A stretch of 25,197 bases of DNA from CAYPHJ01 sp964410485 (GCA_964410485.1 CAYPHJ010000067.1:1-25197), one strand, 5' to 3'. Numbered from the stretch's first letter, positions 1 to 7,150 are shown. A program made the numbers and translations. Notes: generated from the letters alone by a model not told the origin.

Positions 1-46
1 GAAACCTTGCGCTGCTCGGAGGCCTCTGGTAGCTTGAACACTGTGC

Positions 47-625
47 GTGGGAAAAGATGCCATGGCCAGGCAAGACATTCGTAGCACCAAACTCACATAC
101 GAGGACTATCTTTTATTTCCTGATGATGGTAAGCGCCATGAGATCATCGAGGGAGATTACTACGTGACGCCCGCGCCTAAAACGAAACACCAGCGAATAT
201 CGGGCAATCTGGCAACGGCGATGATCTCATTTTCCAAAGAACACAAATTAGGCGTGGTTCTGACCGCGCCTTGCGACGTGATTTTCTCAGATGAGAATGT
301 GGTGCAACCTCACCTTTTATTTGTCTCCACCGCGCGTGCTGCCATCGTGACCGAGGACAACATCCAGGGCGCCCCGGATCTTATCGTCGAGATCATTTCA
401 GAGACAACCCGAAAAAAGGACGAATTGACCAAACGCAAGCTCTATGAGCGCTTTGGGATTCTGGAGTACTGGATTGTGGATCCAGAGCTGGAGACGGTCA
501 AGATTTTCAGGCATGCCGAGCAAGGATACGCCCGCCCCGTGGAGCTCGGCAAAGAAGCCAAAGACGTCGTTACCACGGAGATCCTTCCCGGTTTTGCCCT
601 TGCTCTCACCGAGATATTTGAGTAA
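47..625 (+). CDS. Uma2-family (DUF820) PD-(D/E)XK nuclease-like protein
   Basis: The 192-residue product has the Uma2/DUF820 layout: an N-terminal YEDYLLFPDDGKRHEIIEG segment, a central strand region, then PDLIVEIIS, a K-rich stretch, KLYERFGILEYWIVDPE and a short C-terminal tail. The family adopts a PD-(D/E)XK endonuclease fold. It is very numerous in cyanobacteria and some soil lineages, and its biological role is poorly known. The normally conserved QPD (Asp) in the first active-site strand reads QPH here (His89, codon CAC at 311-313), so catalysis may be impaired. The GTG at 47 gives the longest frame. The ATG at 62 (MARQDIRS) is an equally likely start, and neither has a strong Shine-Dalgarno. 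The gene stands alone, next to repeats and gene relics, which fits an accessory locus. Confidence 0.85.
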   Translation: MGKDAMARQDIRSTKLTYEDYLLFPDDGKRHEIIEGDYYVTPAPKTKHQRISGNLATAMISFSKEHKLGVVLTAPCDVIFSDENVVQPHLLFVSTARAAIVTEDNIQGAPDLIVEIISETTRKKDELTKRKLYERFGILEYWIVDPELETVKIFRHAEQGYARPVELGKEAKDVVTTEILPGFALALTEIFE

Positions 626-655
626 CGTCTCTGCGCTTTCTGTACCGCGATGCTT

Positions 656-682
656 GAAGTTTGCGCAGCCTGCGCAAACTTC
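656..682. repeat. Perfect 27-bp palindrome downstream of the Uma2 gene
   Basis: Two 13-nt arms, GAAGTTTGCGCAG and its exact reverse complement, flank a single C at 669. The palindrome lies about 30 bp after the Uma2 stop codon. It could act as a terminator stem on either strand, but no T-tract follows. The 12-mer AAGTTTGCGCAG also occurs upstream of recA (15357-15368), so this is probably part of a dispersed intergenic repeat. Confidence 0.8.
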
Positions 683-960
683 CGGGTCGCCAACCCGTGG
701 GTGGAAAAGAGATATTGATTTCATCGCGCCAAGCATGTCCTGAGCCGGTCGAAGGGAGCGCCAAGGACGCAGAGAAGGATAAAGTTCAAACCGTTCAACT
801 GCTTCGCGGAGCCTCCCCGCATAGCAGCGGAGCCGAAGCAAGCCCCCTTTCCCCCGCGTCCGCAGGGGATTCTTTTTTCCTTTGCGCCGTTGCGTCTCCT
901 ATGAAAATTGGGGGAACCTCGGCCGCCCTTGTTCTCGGATCCGCCTTGGAGCCTTTTGAA

Positions 961-1069
961 TGTCATTCTGAGGAGCGCCGCGACGAAGAATCTGCTTTTC
1001 CTCCGGTCTCCGGTCTTCCGTCCCCGGTCCTCCCTACAAAGCAGATCCTTCACTTCGTTCAGGATGACA
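961..1069. repeat. Imperfect inverted repeat, MITE/REP-like, about 109 bp
   Basis: The left end TGTCATTCTGA pairs with the right end TCAGGATGACA (one mismatch). The inner arms AAGAATCTGCTTT and AAAGCAGATCCTT pair with one mismatch. The centre is a C/T-rich spacer. The wording resembles the widespread non-coding repeat with a TGTCATTCTGAG end and AAGAATCT arm that is scattered in many soil-bacterial genomes. It carries no gene and has no obvious target-site duplication. Family membership is from memory; the inverted symmetry is directly visible. Confidence 0.75.
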
Positions 1070-1163
1070 GTCCTGCTGTACGAGGGAAAGGCACCATTTT
1101 CATTCTTTTGCGGGCGAGCGTAAGCTCATGAAATACTCCTATGAAAATAGCCGACTATAAGGA

Positions 1164-1228
1164 AAATCCCCCCGTCCTGCGGCCGGCCCCCTTTGCCAAA
1201 GTTTGCCAAAGGGGGCCACAGGGGATTT
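1164..1228. repeat. Inverted repeat with CCCTTTGCCAA core
   Basis: Outer arms AAATCCCC (1164-1171) and GGGGATTT (1221-1228) are exact reverse complements. Inner arms GGCCCCCTTTG (1185-1195) and CAAAGGGGGCC (1207-1217) are also exact, with an 11-nt loop. The core 11-mer CCCTTTGCCAA recurs at 18753-18763 just before the M23 peptidase gene, so this is a dispersed intergenic element. Confidence 0.8.
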
Positions 1229-1382
1229 ATCGGTGCGATAAGAACTACTGGGGCTCGTTTTCATCCGCTGTGTTGTACGTTTGGTACATGAGTTACTTTG
1301 CGGGAGATATTCCGATCTTTGGTTGCGGCTTTGCCGCGCTGTGTTCTCTGCGGTGAAATTCTCTTCTCTCTCCCTCGGCGCC

Positions 1383-1580
1383 TTAACTGACCGGCCAATC
1401 AAAGAATGATTTGCGCCGTGTAGATGCGTTCAGGGTGAAATTGTCGAGGCAGTCGGTTGTGGTGAGAGTCTCAAACGGGTGGCGATCCGTCACTTTGTCA
1501 TTCTTTCCTGCAAAGAACCAATCCATTCCTGCTGCTCCGGTCAGCATGTCAGCGGCCTGATCATCAAAGACGGTCGACCG
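1383..1580 (-). pseudogene. Relic of an RTX/hemolysin-type protein C-terminus
   Basis: Reading the minus strand from about 1580 down to a TAA at 1383-1385 gives an open frame without a start codon. It contains TVFDDQAADMLTGAAG followed by MDWFFAG and KNDKVTDRHPFETL. This resembles the degenerate last copy of the calcium-binding GGxGxD repeats and the DWFFA...D.VTD segment at the C-termini of large cadherin/RTX-like surface proteins. Only about 65 codons remain and nothing upstream continues the protein, so it is a broken fragment. The resemblance is by memory of the family. Confidence 0.5.
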
Positions 1581-1795
1581 CCAGAAAGCGGATGGAGGCC
1601 TCCCGCGAGACTGTCAAGTTTGTTCAGAATCAGCTCGAGGGTACCCGGAGAAAATTTAAGGTCGGTCTCTCGACAACCTATGATTTGCTTCTGGTCTTGG
1701 ATGACCTGGACAGGGCTAGGGTGAACGAGGCGAGGGCGCTGGATGGATTATAATATCGGGCAAAGCAAGGTGCGCTACGCCGCCTCGGTCTCTGA
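1565..1795 (+). pseudogene. Relic of a TolC-family outer-membrane efflux protein C-terminus
   Basis: In the frame of the ATG at 1592 the translation reads TARKRMEASRETVKFVQNQL, then KFKVGLSTTYDLLLVLDDL and DRARVNEARAL, then a TAA at 1751-1753. This is the conserved C-terminal TolC motif (KFEVGLST followed by DL..AR..EL.AL). One base into the +1 frame at 1743 the match continues with MDYNIGQSKVRYA, the usual end of the TolC coiled-coil domain. The gene is therefore a fragment of about 75 codons with a single frameshift. The rest of the roughly 450-residue protein is absent. It abuts the RTX-like relic on the opposite strand at about 1565-1580. Confidence 0.65.
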
Positions 1796-1936
1796 AACCC
1801 GTATTTGCTTGATATGCTTCAAGCCGCACGTTCAAAGTCAAAGTCGGTATTCCAAGCACCAATGGAAGGATAAGGCCAGGCATGATGGTCCTGGTCGCAT
1901 TTAGTTCATAGTCGCCAAAGCCGCAGGTAGCAAGGT

Positions 1937-2557
1937 TCAAGTCATGGGGATCATGATGTGCTTTTGGTAGACGGGCCGGTCGCATAGCCGTTTGTACCAA
2001 CCGTCAAGTTTGGCAAGCAGCGGCCTTTCTATCGGCAGGTTGAACCAGCGATAAGCCCAGACGCCGATGGGAATATCGCCCAGGGTCAACACCTCGCCAG
2101 CAATGTACGGGCTGTTTCCGAGGTAGCGGTCGACAATCGCCCACGCGGCGCTTGATTTTTCCAAGGCGTTCGTGATCACGTTAGGATCTCGTTTTTCTGC
2201 GGGCGTGCGAACCAGGCTCCAGAACAGAGGGACCAGGGCGGGTCCAAGCGTGGTCAGTTGCCAATCCATCCAGCGGTTGGCATCCGCACGCCCTTCCGGC
2301 GTCACCGGCAACAATTTTCCCTGTCCATACTTGTCGACGAGATAACGCATGATACTGTTTGACTCCCAGAGGACGAAGTCTCCATCCTGCACCGAGGGAA
2401 CAAGCCCGTTGGGGTTCATCTCCAAATACGGTTTTTCCTTGTTGCCTCCGAATTTCCCACCAATATCAACGCGCTCAAACTCCACTCCAAGCTCGCCGCA
2501 GCACCACAGGACTTTTTGCACGTTCGATGAATCTCTTCTGCCCCAAATTTTGATCAT
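1937..2557 (-). CDS. Glutathione S-transferase family protein
   Basis: The 206-residue protein has a thioredoxin-like N-terminal domain (about 1-80) and an all-helical C-terminal domain (about 90-200). The N-terminus MIKIWGRRDSSNVQKV puts Ser10/Ser11 near the usual catalytic Ser/Cys position. NPNGLVPSVQDG carries the cis-Pro loop, and WESNSIMRYL carries the Glu-Ser pair that binds the glutathione gamma-glutamyl group. The C-terminal LTLGDIPIGVWAYRW corresponds to the N-capping box of GST helix 6. It probably conjugates glutathione or a similar thiol to small electrophiles in the cytosol; the substrate cannot be told. The ATG at 2557 follows GGGAGG at a 7-nt spacing. The gene stands alone. Confidence 0.9.
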   Translation of the reverse strand: MIKIWGRRDSSNVQKVLWCCGELGVEFERVDIGGKFGGNKEKPYLEMNPNGLVPSVQDGDFVLWESNSIMRYLVDKYGQGKLLPVTPEGRADANRWMDWQLTTLGPALVPLFWSLVRTPAEKRDPNVITNALEKSSAAWAIVDRYLGNSPYIAGEVLTLGDIPIGVWAYRWFNLPIERPLLAKLDGWYKRLCDRPVYQKHIMIPMT

Positions 2558-2741
2558 ACCGATAGCCTCCCTTCTGGGCTTTTATCATCTGAGGCGTTAA
2601 AAGAATAGCCTTCTGACCGCCTCTGCCTGGGTCCCGACCGTTCTACTTGACCGGGATCACCAGCTGTCGGCTTTTGGGCTCTACCGCTTCTCGTTCCTAT
2701 CTGGTAAGAGGTATCGATCACTTCGGACGGGAATTGGCTTT

Positions 2742-3119
2742 ATGCTTTACCACGCGACAGGTCTTTTACTTTTGAGTTTTGTTTTACTACTCGATGCTAC
2801 GCAAGCCCAGGTTCAAAACCAGGTGGAGGGGAAGAAACTGTACCTCGCCTACTGCGCCAGTTGCCATGGAGAAACAGGTAAAGGCGACGGACCGACAATT
2901 CAATCCCTTCCGGTCAAGCCTGCCGATCACACCGATGGCCGGGTCATGAACCAGCTGTCCGACAAATTTCTGCGCGAGATCATCTTAAAAGGGGGCTCAG
3001 CAGTCGGCCGGTCGTTCATGATGCCTGGTTGGGGCCAGCTGAGTGAGACTCAGGTACGCGACCTGATCGCGTTCATCAGAAGCATAGGTCAGCCGTCCGA
3101 GAAATCGGTCGGAAAGTAA
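2742..3119 (+). CDS. Small monoheme cytochrome c, exported
   Basis: The 125-residue protein starts with a hydrophobic signal peptide (about 1-22, LLLLSFVLLLDATQA, probable cleavage after Ala22). The mature part has one heme c motif, CASCH (Cys38, Cys41, His42), in the context YLAYCASCHGETGKGDG. The likely distal ligand is a Met in SFMMPGWG (Met93 or Met94). It belongs to the class I, cbb3/CccA-type single-heme cytochromes and would carry electrons in the periplasm. No oxidase or dehydrogenase partner is adjacent, so its electron donor and acceptor are unknown. A CTTGACC sequence lies about 90 bp upstream, but no convincing -10 was seen. groES follows 117 bp downstream and probably has its own promoter. 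Confidence 0.9.
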   Translation: MLYHATGLLLLSFVLLLDATQAQVQNQVEGKKLYLAYCASCHGETGKGDGPTIQSLPVKPADHTDGRVMNQLSDKFLREIILKGGSAVGRSFMMPGWGQLSETQVRDLIAFIRSIGQPSEKSVGK

Positions 3120-3147
3120 AAATTTTCGTAAAAAATCGTCCGCTCCC

Positions 3148-3176
3148 CTTGACGATTGCACAAGTGAAATTAAATT
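3148..3176 (+). promoter_or_regulatory. Candidate groESL promoter with CTTG-N9-CAAG
   Basis: TTGACG (3149-3154) and TAAATT (3171-3176) are separated by 16 bp and lie about 60 bp before the groES start. CTTG (3148-3151) and CAAG (3161-3164) form a short inverted pair overlapping the -35 box. The CTTGAC half-site is shared with the hsp20 promoters at 5881 and 7545. No CIRCE element (TTAGCACTC-N9-GAGTGCTAA) is present. Confidence 0.45.
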
Positions 3177-3181
3177 TGGGC

Positions 3182-3200
3182 CATCCAACCGTGCTGGATG
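3182..3200 (+). promoter_or_regulatory. Inverted repeat in the groES leader
   Basis: CATCCA (3182-3187) and TGGATG (3195-3200) are exact reverse complements around a 7-nt spacer, directly followed by TATAAA (3201-3206). The element lies between the candidate promoter and the groES ribosome-binding site. It could be an operator, a second promoter region or an RNA hairpin; the sequence alone does not decide. Confidence 0.4.
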
Positions 3201-3236
3201 TATAAACCTACGTTTTATTGAATGGAGGTCTCGTTT

Positions 3237-3527
3237 ATGGCGACAAAGATTCGTCCTTTACAGGACAGGGTGATTGTCAGGCGCATTGAAGAGGAGGAGA
3301 AGACCAAGGGCGGTATTATCATTCCCGATACGGCGAAGGAGAAACCTCAAGAGGGTCGCGTCGTAGCGGTCGGTCCCGGGAAACACGAAGACGGCAAGGT
3401 CATTCCTCTGGGGGTCAAGGCCGGGGATAAAATTTTGTTCGGTAAGTATTCGGGTACGGAAATCAAACTTGACGGTGAGGAACATCTCATCATGCGAGAA
3501 GATGATATCCTCGGAGTAATCGAATAA
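3237..3527 (+). CDS. groES: Co-chaperonin GroES (Cpn10)
   Basis: The 96-residue protein is the heptameric lid of the GroEL folding chamber. It shows the family landmarks: the N-terminal KIRPLQDRVIVRR strand, the mobile loop around EEEKTKGGIIIPDTAKEKP (about residues 17-35), and VVAVGPGKHEDGKVIPLGV and LFGKYSGTEIKLDGEEHLI in the barrel. The ATG at 3237 is preferred over the in-frame ATG at 3222. GGAGG sits 8 nt before it, and the product then starts MATKIRPLQD, as in other GroES proteins. groEL follows after 13 nt, so the two form one operon. A candidate promoter and an inverted repeat lie upstream. Confidence 0.98.
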   Translation: MATKIRPLQDRVIVRRIEEEEKTKGGIIIPDTAKEKPQEGRVVAVGPGKHEDGKVIPLGVKAGDKILFGKYSGTEIKLDGEEHLIMREDDILGVIE

Positions 3528-3540
3528 GGAGGAATGAGCA

Positions 3541-5160
3541 ATGGCAGCGAAAGAGGTTCGTTTCAGTGAGGACGCCCGGGGCAAGGTGCTCAAGGGCGTG
3601 AACATATTGGCAGACGCGGTTACCGTGACTCTGGGTCCAAAGGGAAGAAACGTTTGTCTTGAAAAATCCTGGGGCGCTCCGACTGTTACCAAGGATGGAG
3701 TCACTGTCGCAAAAGAGATTCAACTCGAGGACAAATTCGAGAACATGGGCGCGCAGATGGTCAAAGAGGTCGCCAGCAAGACATCGGATGTGGCGGGTGA
3801 CGGGACAACGACGGCCACTGTCCTGGCCCGTGCGATTTTTAGCGAGGGGTTAAAGCTGGTGGCGGCGGGGCATGACCCCATGAGCATCAAACGCGGCATC
3901 GACAAGGCCGTGGACAAAGTCGTGGCTGAGCTCAAGTCCGTGTCCAAACCGACCCGCGACCGAGATGAGATCGCGCAGGTCGGTACCATCTCGGCCAATA
4001 ATGATAAAACCATCGGCGACATACTGGCCGAGGCCATGGACAAGGTCGGGAAAGAGGGCGTGATCACGGTTGAGGAGGCAAAAGGGCTGGAAACCACGCT
4101 CGATCTTGTAGAAGGCATGCGTTTTGACCGCGGCTATCTCTCTCCTTATTTCGTCACCGATCCGGAACGGATGGAATGCGTTTATGAGGATGTCTACATC
4201 CTCATTAATGAGAAGAAGATTTCCAGCATGAAGGATCTCCTGCCGGTACTTGAGAACGTAGCCAAGACCGGCAAGCCGTTGCTGATCATTGCGGAGGAAG
4301 TTGAAGGCGAGGCTTTGGCGACGCTGGTGGTGAATAAGATCCGCGGCACGCTTCGCTGCGTGGCGGTCAAGGCTCCAGGATTTGGTGATCGGCGCAAGGC
4401 GATGCTCGAGGACATCGCCATCCTGACCGACGGGAAGATGATAGCCGAGGAGTTGGGAATCAAACTTGAAAATATCACGTTGAAGGATCTCGGCCGCGCC
4501 AAACGCGTGATCGTCGACAAAGATAACACGACAATTGTTGAAGGAGCCGGTAAGAAGTCGGCGATCGAAGGACGGATAGCGCAAATCCGCGCTCAGATCG
4601 AGGAAACGACTTCGGATTACGATCGTGAAAAACTGCAAGAGCGACTGGCCAAACTGGCCGGTGGCGTGGCCGTGGTCAAAGTGGGCGCAGCCACGGAAGT
4701 CGAGATGAAAGAGAAAAAGGCGCGCGTGGAGGATGCTCTGCACGCAACTCGGGCGGCGGTTGAGGAAGGCATCGTCCCTGGCGGTGGAGTCGCTTTGATT
4801 CGAGCAGCGGCCTCGCTTGCGAACATCAGAGTTCCTGAAGACGAGCGGGTCGGAGTCCGCATCGTGCAAAAAGCGCTAGAGGAGCCGGCCCGCTGGATTG
4901 CGACCAATGCCGGCGCCGATGGCTCGGTTGTTCTTGACAAAATCAAGAACGGCAAAAATGCTTTTGGGTTCAATGCCGCCAGCGAAGAGTTCGAAGATTT
5001 GGTAAAGGCAGGTATCGTCGATCCGACCAAGGTTGTGCGGACAGCGCTCCAGAATGCTGCTTCCGTCGCCGGCTTGCTGATCACGACTGAGGCGATGATC
5101 GCCGAAAAACCGGAGAAAAGGAAGGAAGCGCCGCCGATGCCCCACGGCGATGAGTTCTAG
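3541..5160 (+). CDS. groEL: Chaperonin GroEL (Cpn60)
   Basis: The 539-residue protein is the ATP-driven double-ring folding chaperonin. It is full length and collinear with the family: VTLGPKGRNV near the N-terminus, the ATP-site segment DVAGDGTTT (about residue 85), the apical-domain region YLSPYFVTDPERMECVYEDV, APGFGDRRKAMLEDIA, and the C-terminal equatorial GGGVALIRAA. The start is fixed by AAGGAGG 7 nt upstream. The C-terminus ends KEAPPMPHGDEF instead of the usual flexible GGM repeats, so the tail that lines the chamber floor is short and acidic. It shares an operon with groES and is followed by a strong terminator at 5183-5217. Confidence 0.99.
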   Translation: MAAKEVRFSEDARGKVLKGVNILADAVTVTLGPKGRNVCLEKSWGAPTVTKDGVTVAKEIQLEDKFENMGAQMVKEVASKTSDVAGDGTTTATVLARAIFSEGLKLVAAGHDPMSIKRGIDKAVDKVVAELKSVSKPTRDRDEIAQVGTISANNDKTIGDILAEAMDKVGKEGVITVEEAKGLETTLDLVEGMRFDRGYLSPYFVTDPERMECVYEDVYILINEKKISSMKDLLPVLENVAKTGKPLLIIAEEVEGEALATLVVNKIRGTLRCVAVKAPGFGDRRKAMLEDIAILTDGKMIAEELGIKLENITLKDLGRAKRVIVDKDNTTIVEGAGKKSAIEGRIAQIRAQIEETTSDYDREKLQERLAKLAGGVAVVKVGAATEVEMKEKKARVEDALHATRAAVEEGIVPGGGVALIRAAASLANIRVPEDERVGVRIVQKALEEPARWIATNAGADGSVVLDKIKNGKNAFGFNAASEEFEDLVKAGIVDPTKVVRTALQNAASVAGLLITTEAMIAEKPEKRKEAPPMPHGDEF

Positions 5161-5182
5161 GCGGCTCTCCTCCTTCTCAAGT

Positions 5183-5217
5183 ACAAAGGGCACCCGGTTG
5201 GGTGCCCTTTGTGTTTT
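5183..5217 (+). terminator. Rho-independent terminator of groESL
   Basis: A perfect 13-bp stem (ACAAAGGGCACCC at 5183-5195 and its complement at 5200-5212) closes a GGTT tetraloop and is followed by GTTTT. It starts 22 bp after the groEL stop. The stem is symmetrical, but only the plus strand has the T-run. Confidence 0.93.
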
Positions 5218-5317
5218 GCCTCCAGGACTCATCATTCGATGACAGCATGTCGCGACGTGAACAGTAACAATGATTTTCTTTAGAAATTGCGGCGGGCTGC
5301 AGGGCAGAATGACATTT

Positions 5318-5348
5318 ACAAAAAAAGGGGGGGCGTAAAACCCCCCTT
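5318..5348 (-). terminator. Rho-independent terminator of the minus-strand hsp20
   Basis: Read on the minus strand, AAGGGGGG, a TTTTACG loop and CCCCCCC are followed by a run of T. It lies about 20 bp after the hsp20 stop codon at 5370. It faces the groESL terminator, as expected between convergent operons. Confidence 0.85.
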
Positions 5349-5369
5349 CGAACGTTAAACTGCGAGCGT

Positions 5370-5819
5370 TCAGTTTACGCTGATAGCGATCTGTTTGGGT
5401 TTGGCCTCATCAGCTTTGGGAACGTGTATTTCCAGGATGCCGTCCCGGTAGGTGGCTTTGATCCCGTCGCTTTTCACCGTTTGCGGCAAGTAGAACGACC
5501 GGGAGAACTTTCCCGAAAGCCGCTCCACACGATGATATTCGACCCCGTTCGCCGGCTCCTCAAACTTCCTTTCGCCGCTAAGTGTTAACGACCCGTTCTG
5601 AACTTCGAGATTAAAATCCTCCCGCTTCATGCCCGGAACCTCAGCGCGAATGAGATACGAATCTCTGCTTTCCAATATGTCTACAGGAGGAAACCAGACG
5701 CCCGGGCCAGCGCTTGAATACGCCGATCGAGCGCGGCCGAAAGTCTCCTCGAACAGCTCGTTCATCCGCGATTGGATTCTGTTAAGACCTTCAAACGGTT
5801 CCCATCTCACTAGCTCCAT
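5370..5819 (-). CDS. Small heat-shock protein Hsp20 (alpha-crystallin family), copy 1
   Basis: The 149-residue holdase has a short N-terminal arm (MELVRWEPFEGLNRIQSRM), an alpha-crystallin domain (about 45-137; PPVDILESRDSYLIRAEVPG at its start, GSLTLSGERKFEE, and FSRSFYLPQTVKSDGIKATY with the GILEIHVPKADEAKP end) and a C-terminal IAI motif in KQIAISVN that docks on neighbouring subunits. It binds unfolding proteins in large oligomers without ATP. The ATG at 5819 follows AGGAGGAG. It is divergent from dnaJ across a 209-bp region with a shared inverted repeat and has its own terminator. It is one of three hsp20 paralogues in this island. Confidence 0.96.
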   Translation of the reverse strand: MELVRWEPFEGLNRIQSRMNELFEETFGRARSAYSSAGPGVWFPPVDILESRDSYLIRAEVPGMKREDFNLEVQNGSLTLSGERKFEEPANGVEYHRVERLSGKFSRSFYLPQTVKSDGIKATYRDGILEIHVPKADEAKPKQIAISVN

Positions 5820-5857
5820 AAATGTCTCCTCCTTTCGGAAAATCTCTTTTCGGCGAA

Positions 5858-5886
5858 AACGTAAGCACGGGGTGCCGGGATGTCAA
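5858..5886 (-). promoter_or_regulatory. Promoter of hsp20 copy 1
   Basis: On the minus strand a perfect TTGACA (complement of 5881-5886) and TACGTT (complement of 5858-5863) are 17 bp apart. The -10 end lies 38 bp upstream of the start codon. The -35 box falls inside the inverted repeat at 5881-5897, so a protein bound there would block or shape transcription. Confidence 0.6.
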
Positions 5887-5897
5887 GTTGCTTGACA
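5881..5897. promoter_or_regulatory. Perfect inverted repeat TGTCAAG-TTG-CTTGACA between hsp20 and dnaJ
   Basis: Two exact 7-bp half-sites face each other across 3 bp, and each contains a TTGACA -35 box, one per strand. It is the most symmetrical element in the divergent hsp20/dnaJ region. The same half-site occurs at 7515-7520 and 7545-7550 before hsp20 copy 2. It is a good candidate operator for the MerR-like gene at 7166, though that pairing is inferred. Confidence 0.6.
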
Positions 5898-6028
5898 ATC
5901 GCGGTCTAGCGTCGCAAGTTTGGCACAGTCAGTGTATCTGAGATTGCTTACGGCCTGAGGAAGCGGTTCACTGAGAAGGGTTACGCTGGCCGCGATCAGC
6001 GCGCGCAGCGCGGAGTTATCGACACAAG

Positions 6029-7150
6029 ATGGCAGGGCAAGATTACTACAAAATTTTGGGCGTACAGCGTTCCGCTGCCGCCAAGGAGATTCGGAATGCT
6101 TATCGCAAGCTTGCGCGAAAATATCATCCCGACATCAACCCGGGAGACAAGGCGGCGGAAGAGAAGTTCAAGGAAATCTCTGTTGCTTATGAGGTCCTGG
6201 GCGATTCCGAGAAACGAAAGCGCTACGATGAGTTCGGCGAAGAAGGGCTCAGTCCCGGGTTCGATCCTGAGAAGGCCAGAGCGTATCAGAAATGGCAGCA
6301 AGGTTCCGCGCAGACCGGTGGATCATTCCGCTTTGATCCGGGAGATCTCGACGATCTGTTTGGGTTTGGCGCCGGCGAATTCACAGGGTTTGCAAGCTCG
6401 GCGCGAAGCCCAGTTCGAGGAGAAGATATAGAAACGCAAATGGAGGTCGATTTCCTGGATGCGGTCAGGGGATTCCAGACAAGTTTGAGAATCCAACGTC
6501 CGGTTCGCTGCAGCCGCTGCGATGGCAAAGGAACCCGTGGGTCATCCACGGTGGTGTGCCCGGAATGCCGAGGTAGTGGTCAAAAGACCTTTACGCGACA
6601 GGGTTTGAACTTGAGGCAGACTTGCCCAAGGTGTCTGGGGAGCGGCTCGCTTGCGGGACAGCCGTGTGACGCCTGCGTAGGAGCCGGCCGCGTCATCGGC
6701 GTGGAAACTGTGCGTGTCAATATTCCTCCCGGCGCCGAAACCGGCAAAAGAATCCGCGTACCTGGAAAGGGCGCAAGCGGAATGCGGGGCGGGCCAGCCG
6801 GCGATCTTTTCATCATGCCAAGGGTGCGCCCTCATCCTTTATTCACGCGCGAAGGTAATCATCTCAGCCTCGAGTTGCCGATCACTATCGGGGAGGCATT
6901 AACGGGAACGGTCATTGAGGTTCCCACTCCATCCGGACCGGTGAAAGTCAAAGTTCCGCCAGGGTCCCAGAGCGGGCAGAGGCTGCGCATTAAAGGAAAA
7001 GGCGTGCCTCAGCATGGAACATCGCCTGCGGGTGATCTTTATCTGCGCTTGATGATTAAAGCGCCGAAGGACGACATACCAAAAGAACTCATTGAAACGT
7101 TGGATAAGGCTTATCGTGGTGAAGACGTGCGAAAGGATCTTCGGCTTTAA
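6029..7150 (+). CDS. dnaJ: DnaJ-type co-chaperone (J domain, zinc finger)
   Basis: The 373-residue protein stimulates the ATPase of DnaK and delivers unfolded substrates. It has an N-terminal J domain with the HPD motif at 33-35, a Gly/Phe-rich linker (about 95-125), and four CxxCxGxG zinc motifs (Cys161/164, 177/180, 199/202, 213/216) that bind two zinc ions. Two C-terminal beta-domains follow (VNIPPGAETGKRIRVPGKG, VKVKVPPGSQSGQRLRIKGKG) with a dimerisation end. This is a complete type I DnaJ, although the zinc region is compact and the neighbour is a CbpM-like gene, as beside CbpA. No dnaK or grpE is in the window. Start ATG 6029, with GGAG about 15 nt upstream. The leader from the shared inverted repeat is about 130 nt long. 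Confidence 0.96.
   Translation: MAGQDYYKILGVQRSAAAKEIRNAYRKLARKYHPDINPGDKAAEEKFKEISVAYEVLGDSEKRKRYDEFGEEGLSPGFDPEKARAYQKWQQGSAQTGGSFRFDPGDLDDLFGFGAGEFTGFASSARSPVRGEDIETQMEVDFLDAVRGFQTSLRIQRPVRCSRCDGKGTRGSSTVVCPECRGSGQKTFTRQGLNLRQTCPRCLGSGSLAGQPCDACVGAGRVIGVETVRVNIPPGAETGKRIRVPGKGASGMRGGPAGDLFIMPRVRPHPLFTREGNHLSLELPITIGEALTGTVIEVPTPSGPVKVKVPPGSQSGQRLRIKGKGVPQHGTSPAGDLYLRLMIKAPKDDIPKELIETLDKAYRGEDVRKDLRL

Larger units (their letters stand above)
626..1936. other. Gene-poor 1.3-kb region of repeats and decayed genes
   Basis: No intact gene is supported between the Uma2 stop and the GST stop. The stretch holds the palindrome at 656-682, a CCTGAGCCGGTCGAAGG-type repeat fragment near 739-757, the inverted repeats at 961-1069 and 1164-1228, a small GCGGC-TTT-GCCGC hairpin at 1325-1337, an RTX-like relic on the minus strand and a TolC relic on the plus strand. 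I see nothing recognisable in 1800-1936. Open frames here are short and have no family features. Confidence 0.7.

Noticed and set aside
1716..2000. Minus-strand frame of 94 codons overlapping the GST end and the TolC relic
   Set aside because: It overlaps the GST coding sequence and the relic, no family resemblance was found and no start signal is visible.
3120..3236. CIRCE element (HrcA operator) before groES
   Set aside because: No TTAGCACTC-N9-GAGTGCTAA or near match is present; only the CATCCA inverted repeat and a CTTG/CAAG pair were found.
3850..4869. Long open frame (339 codons) on the minus strand inside groEL
   Set aside because: It lies antisense to the firmly supported groEL, has no recognisable domain and no ribosome-binding site. 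Such frames are usual in GC-rich coding DNA.
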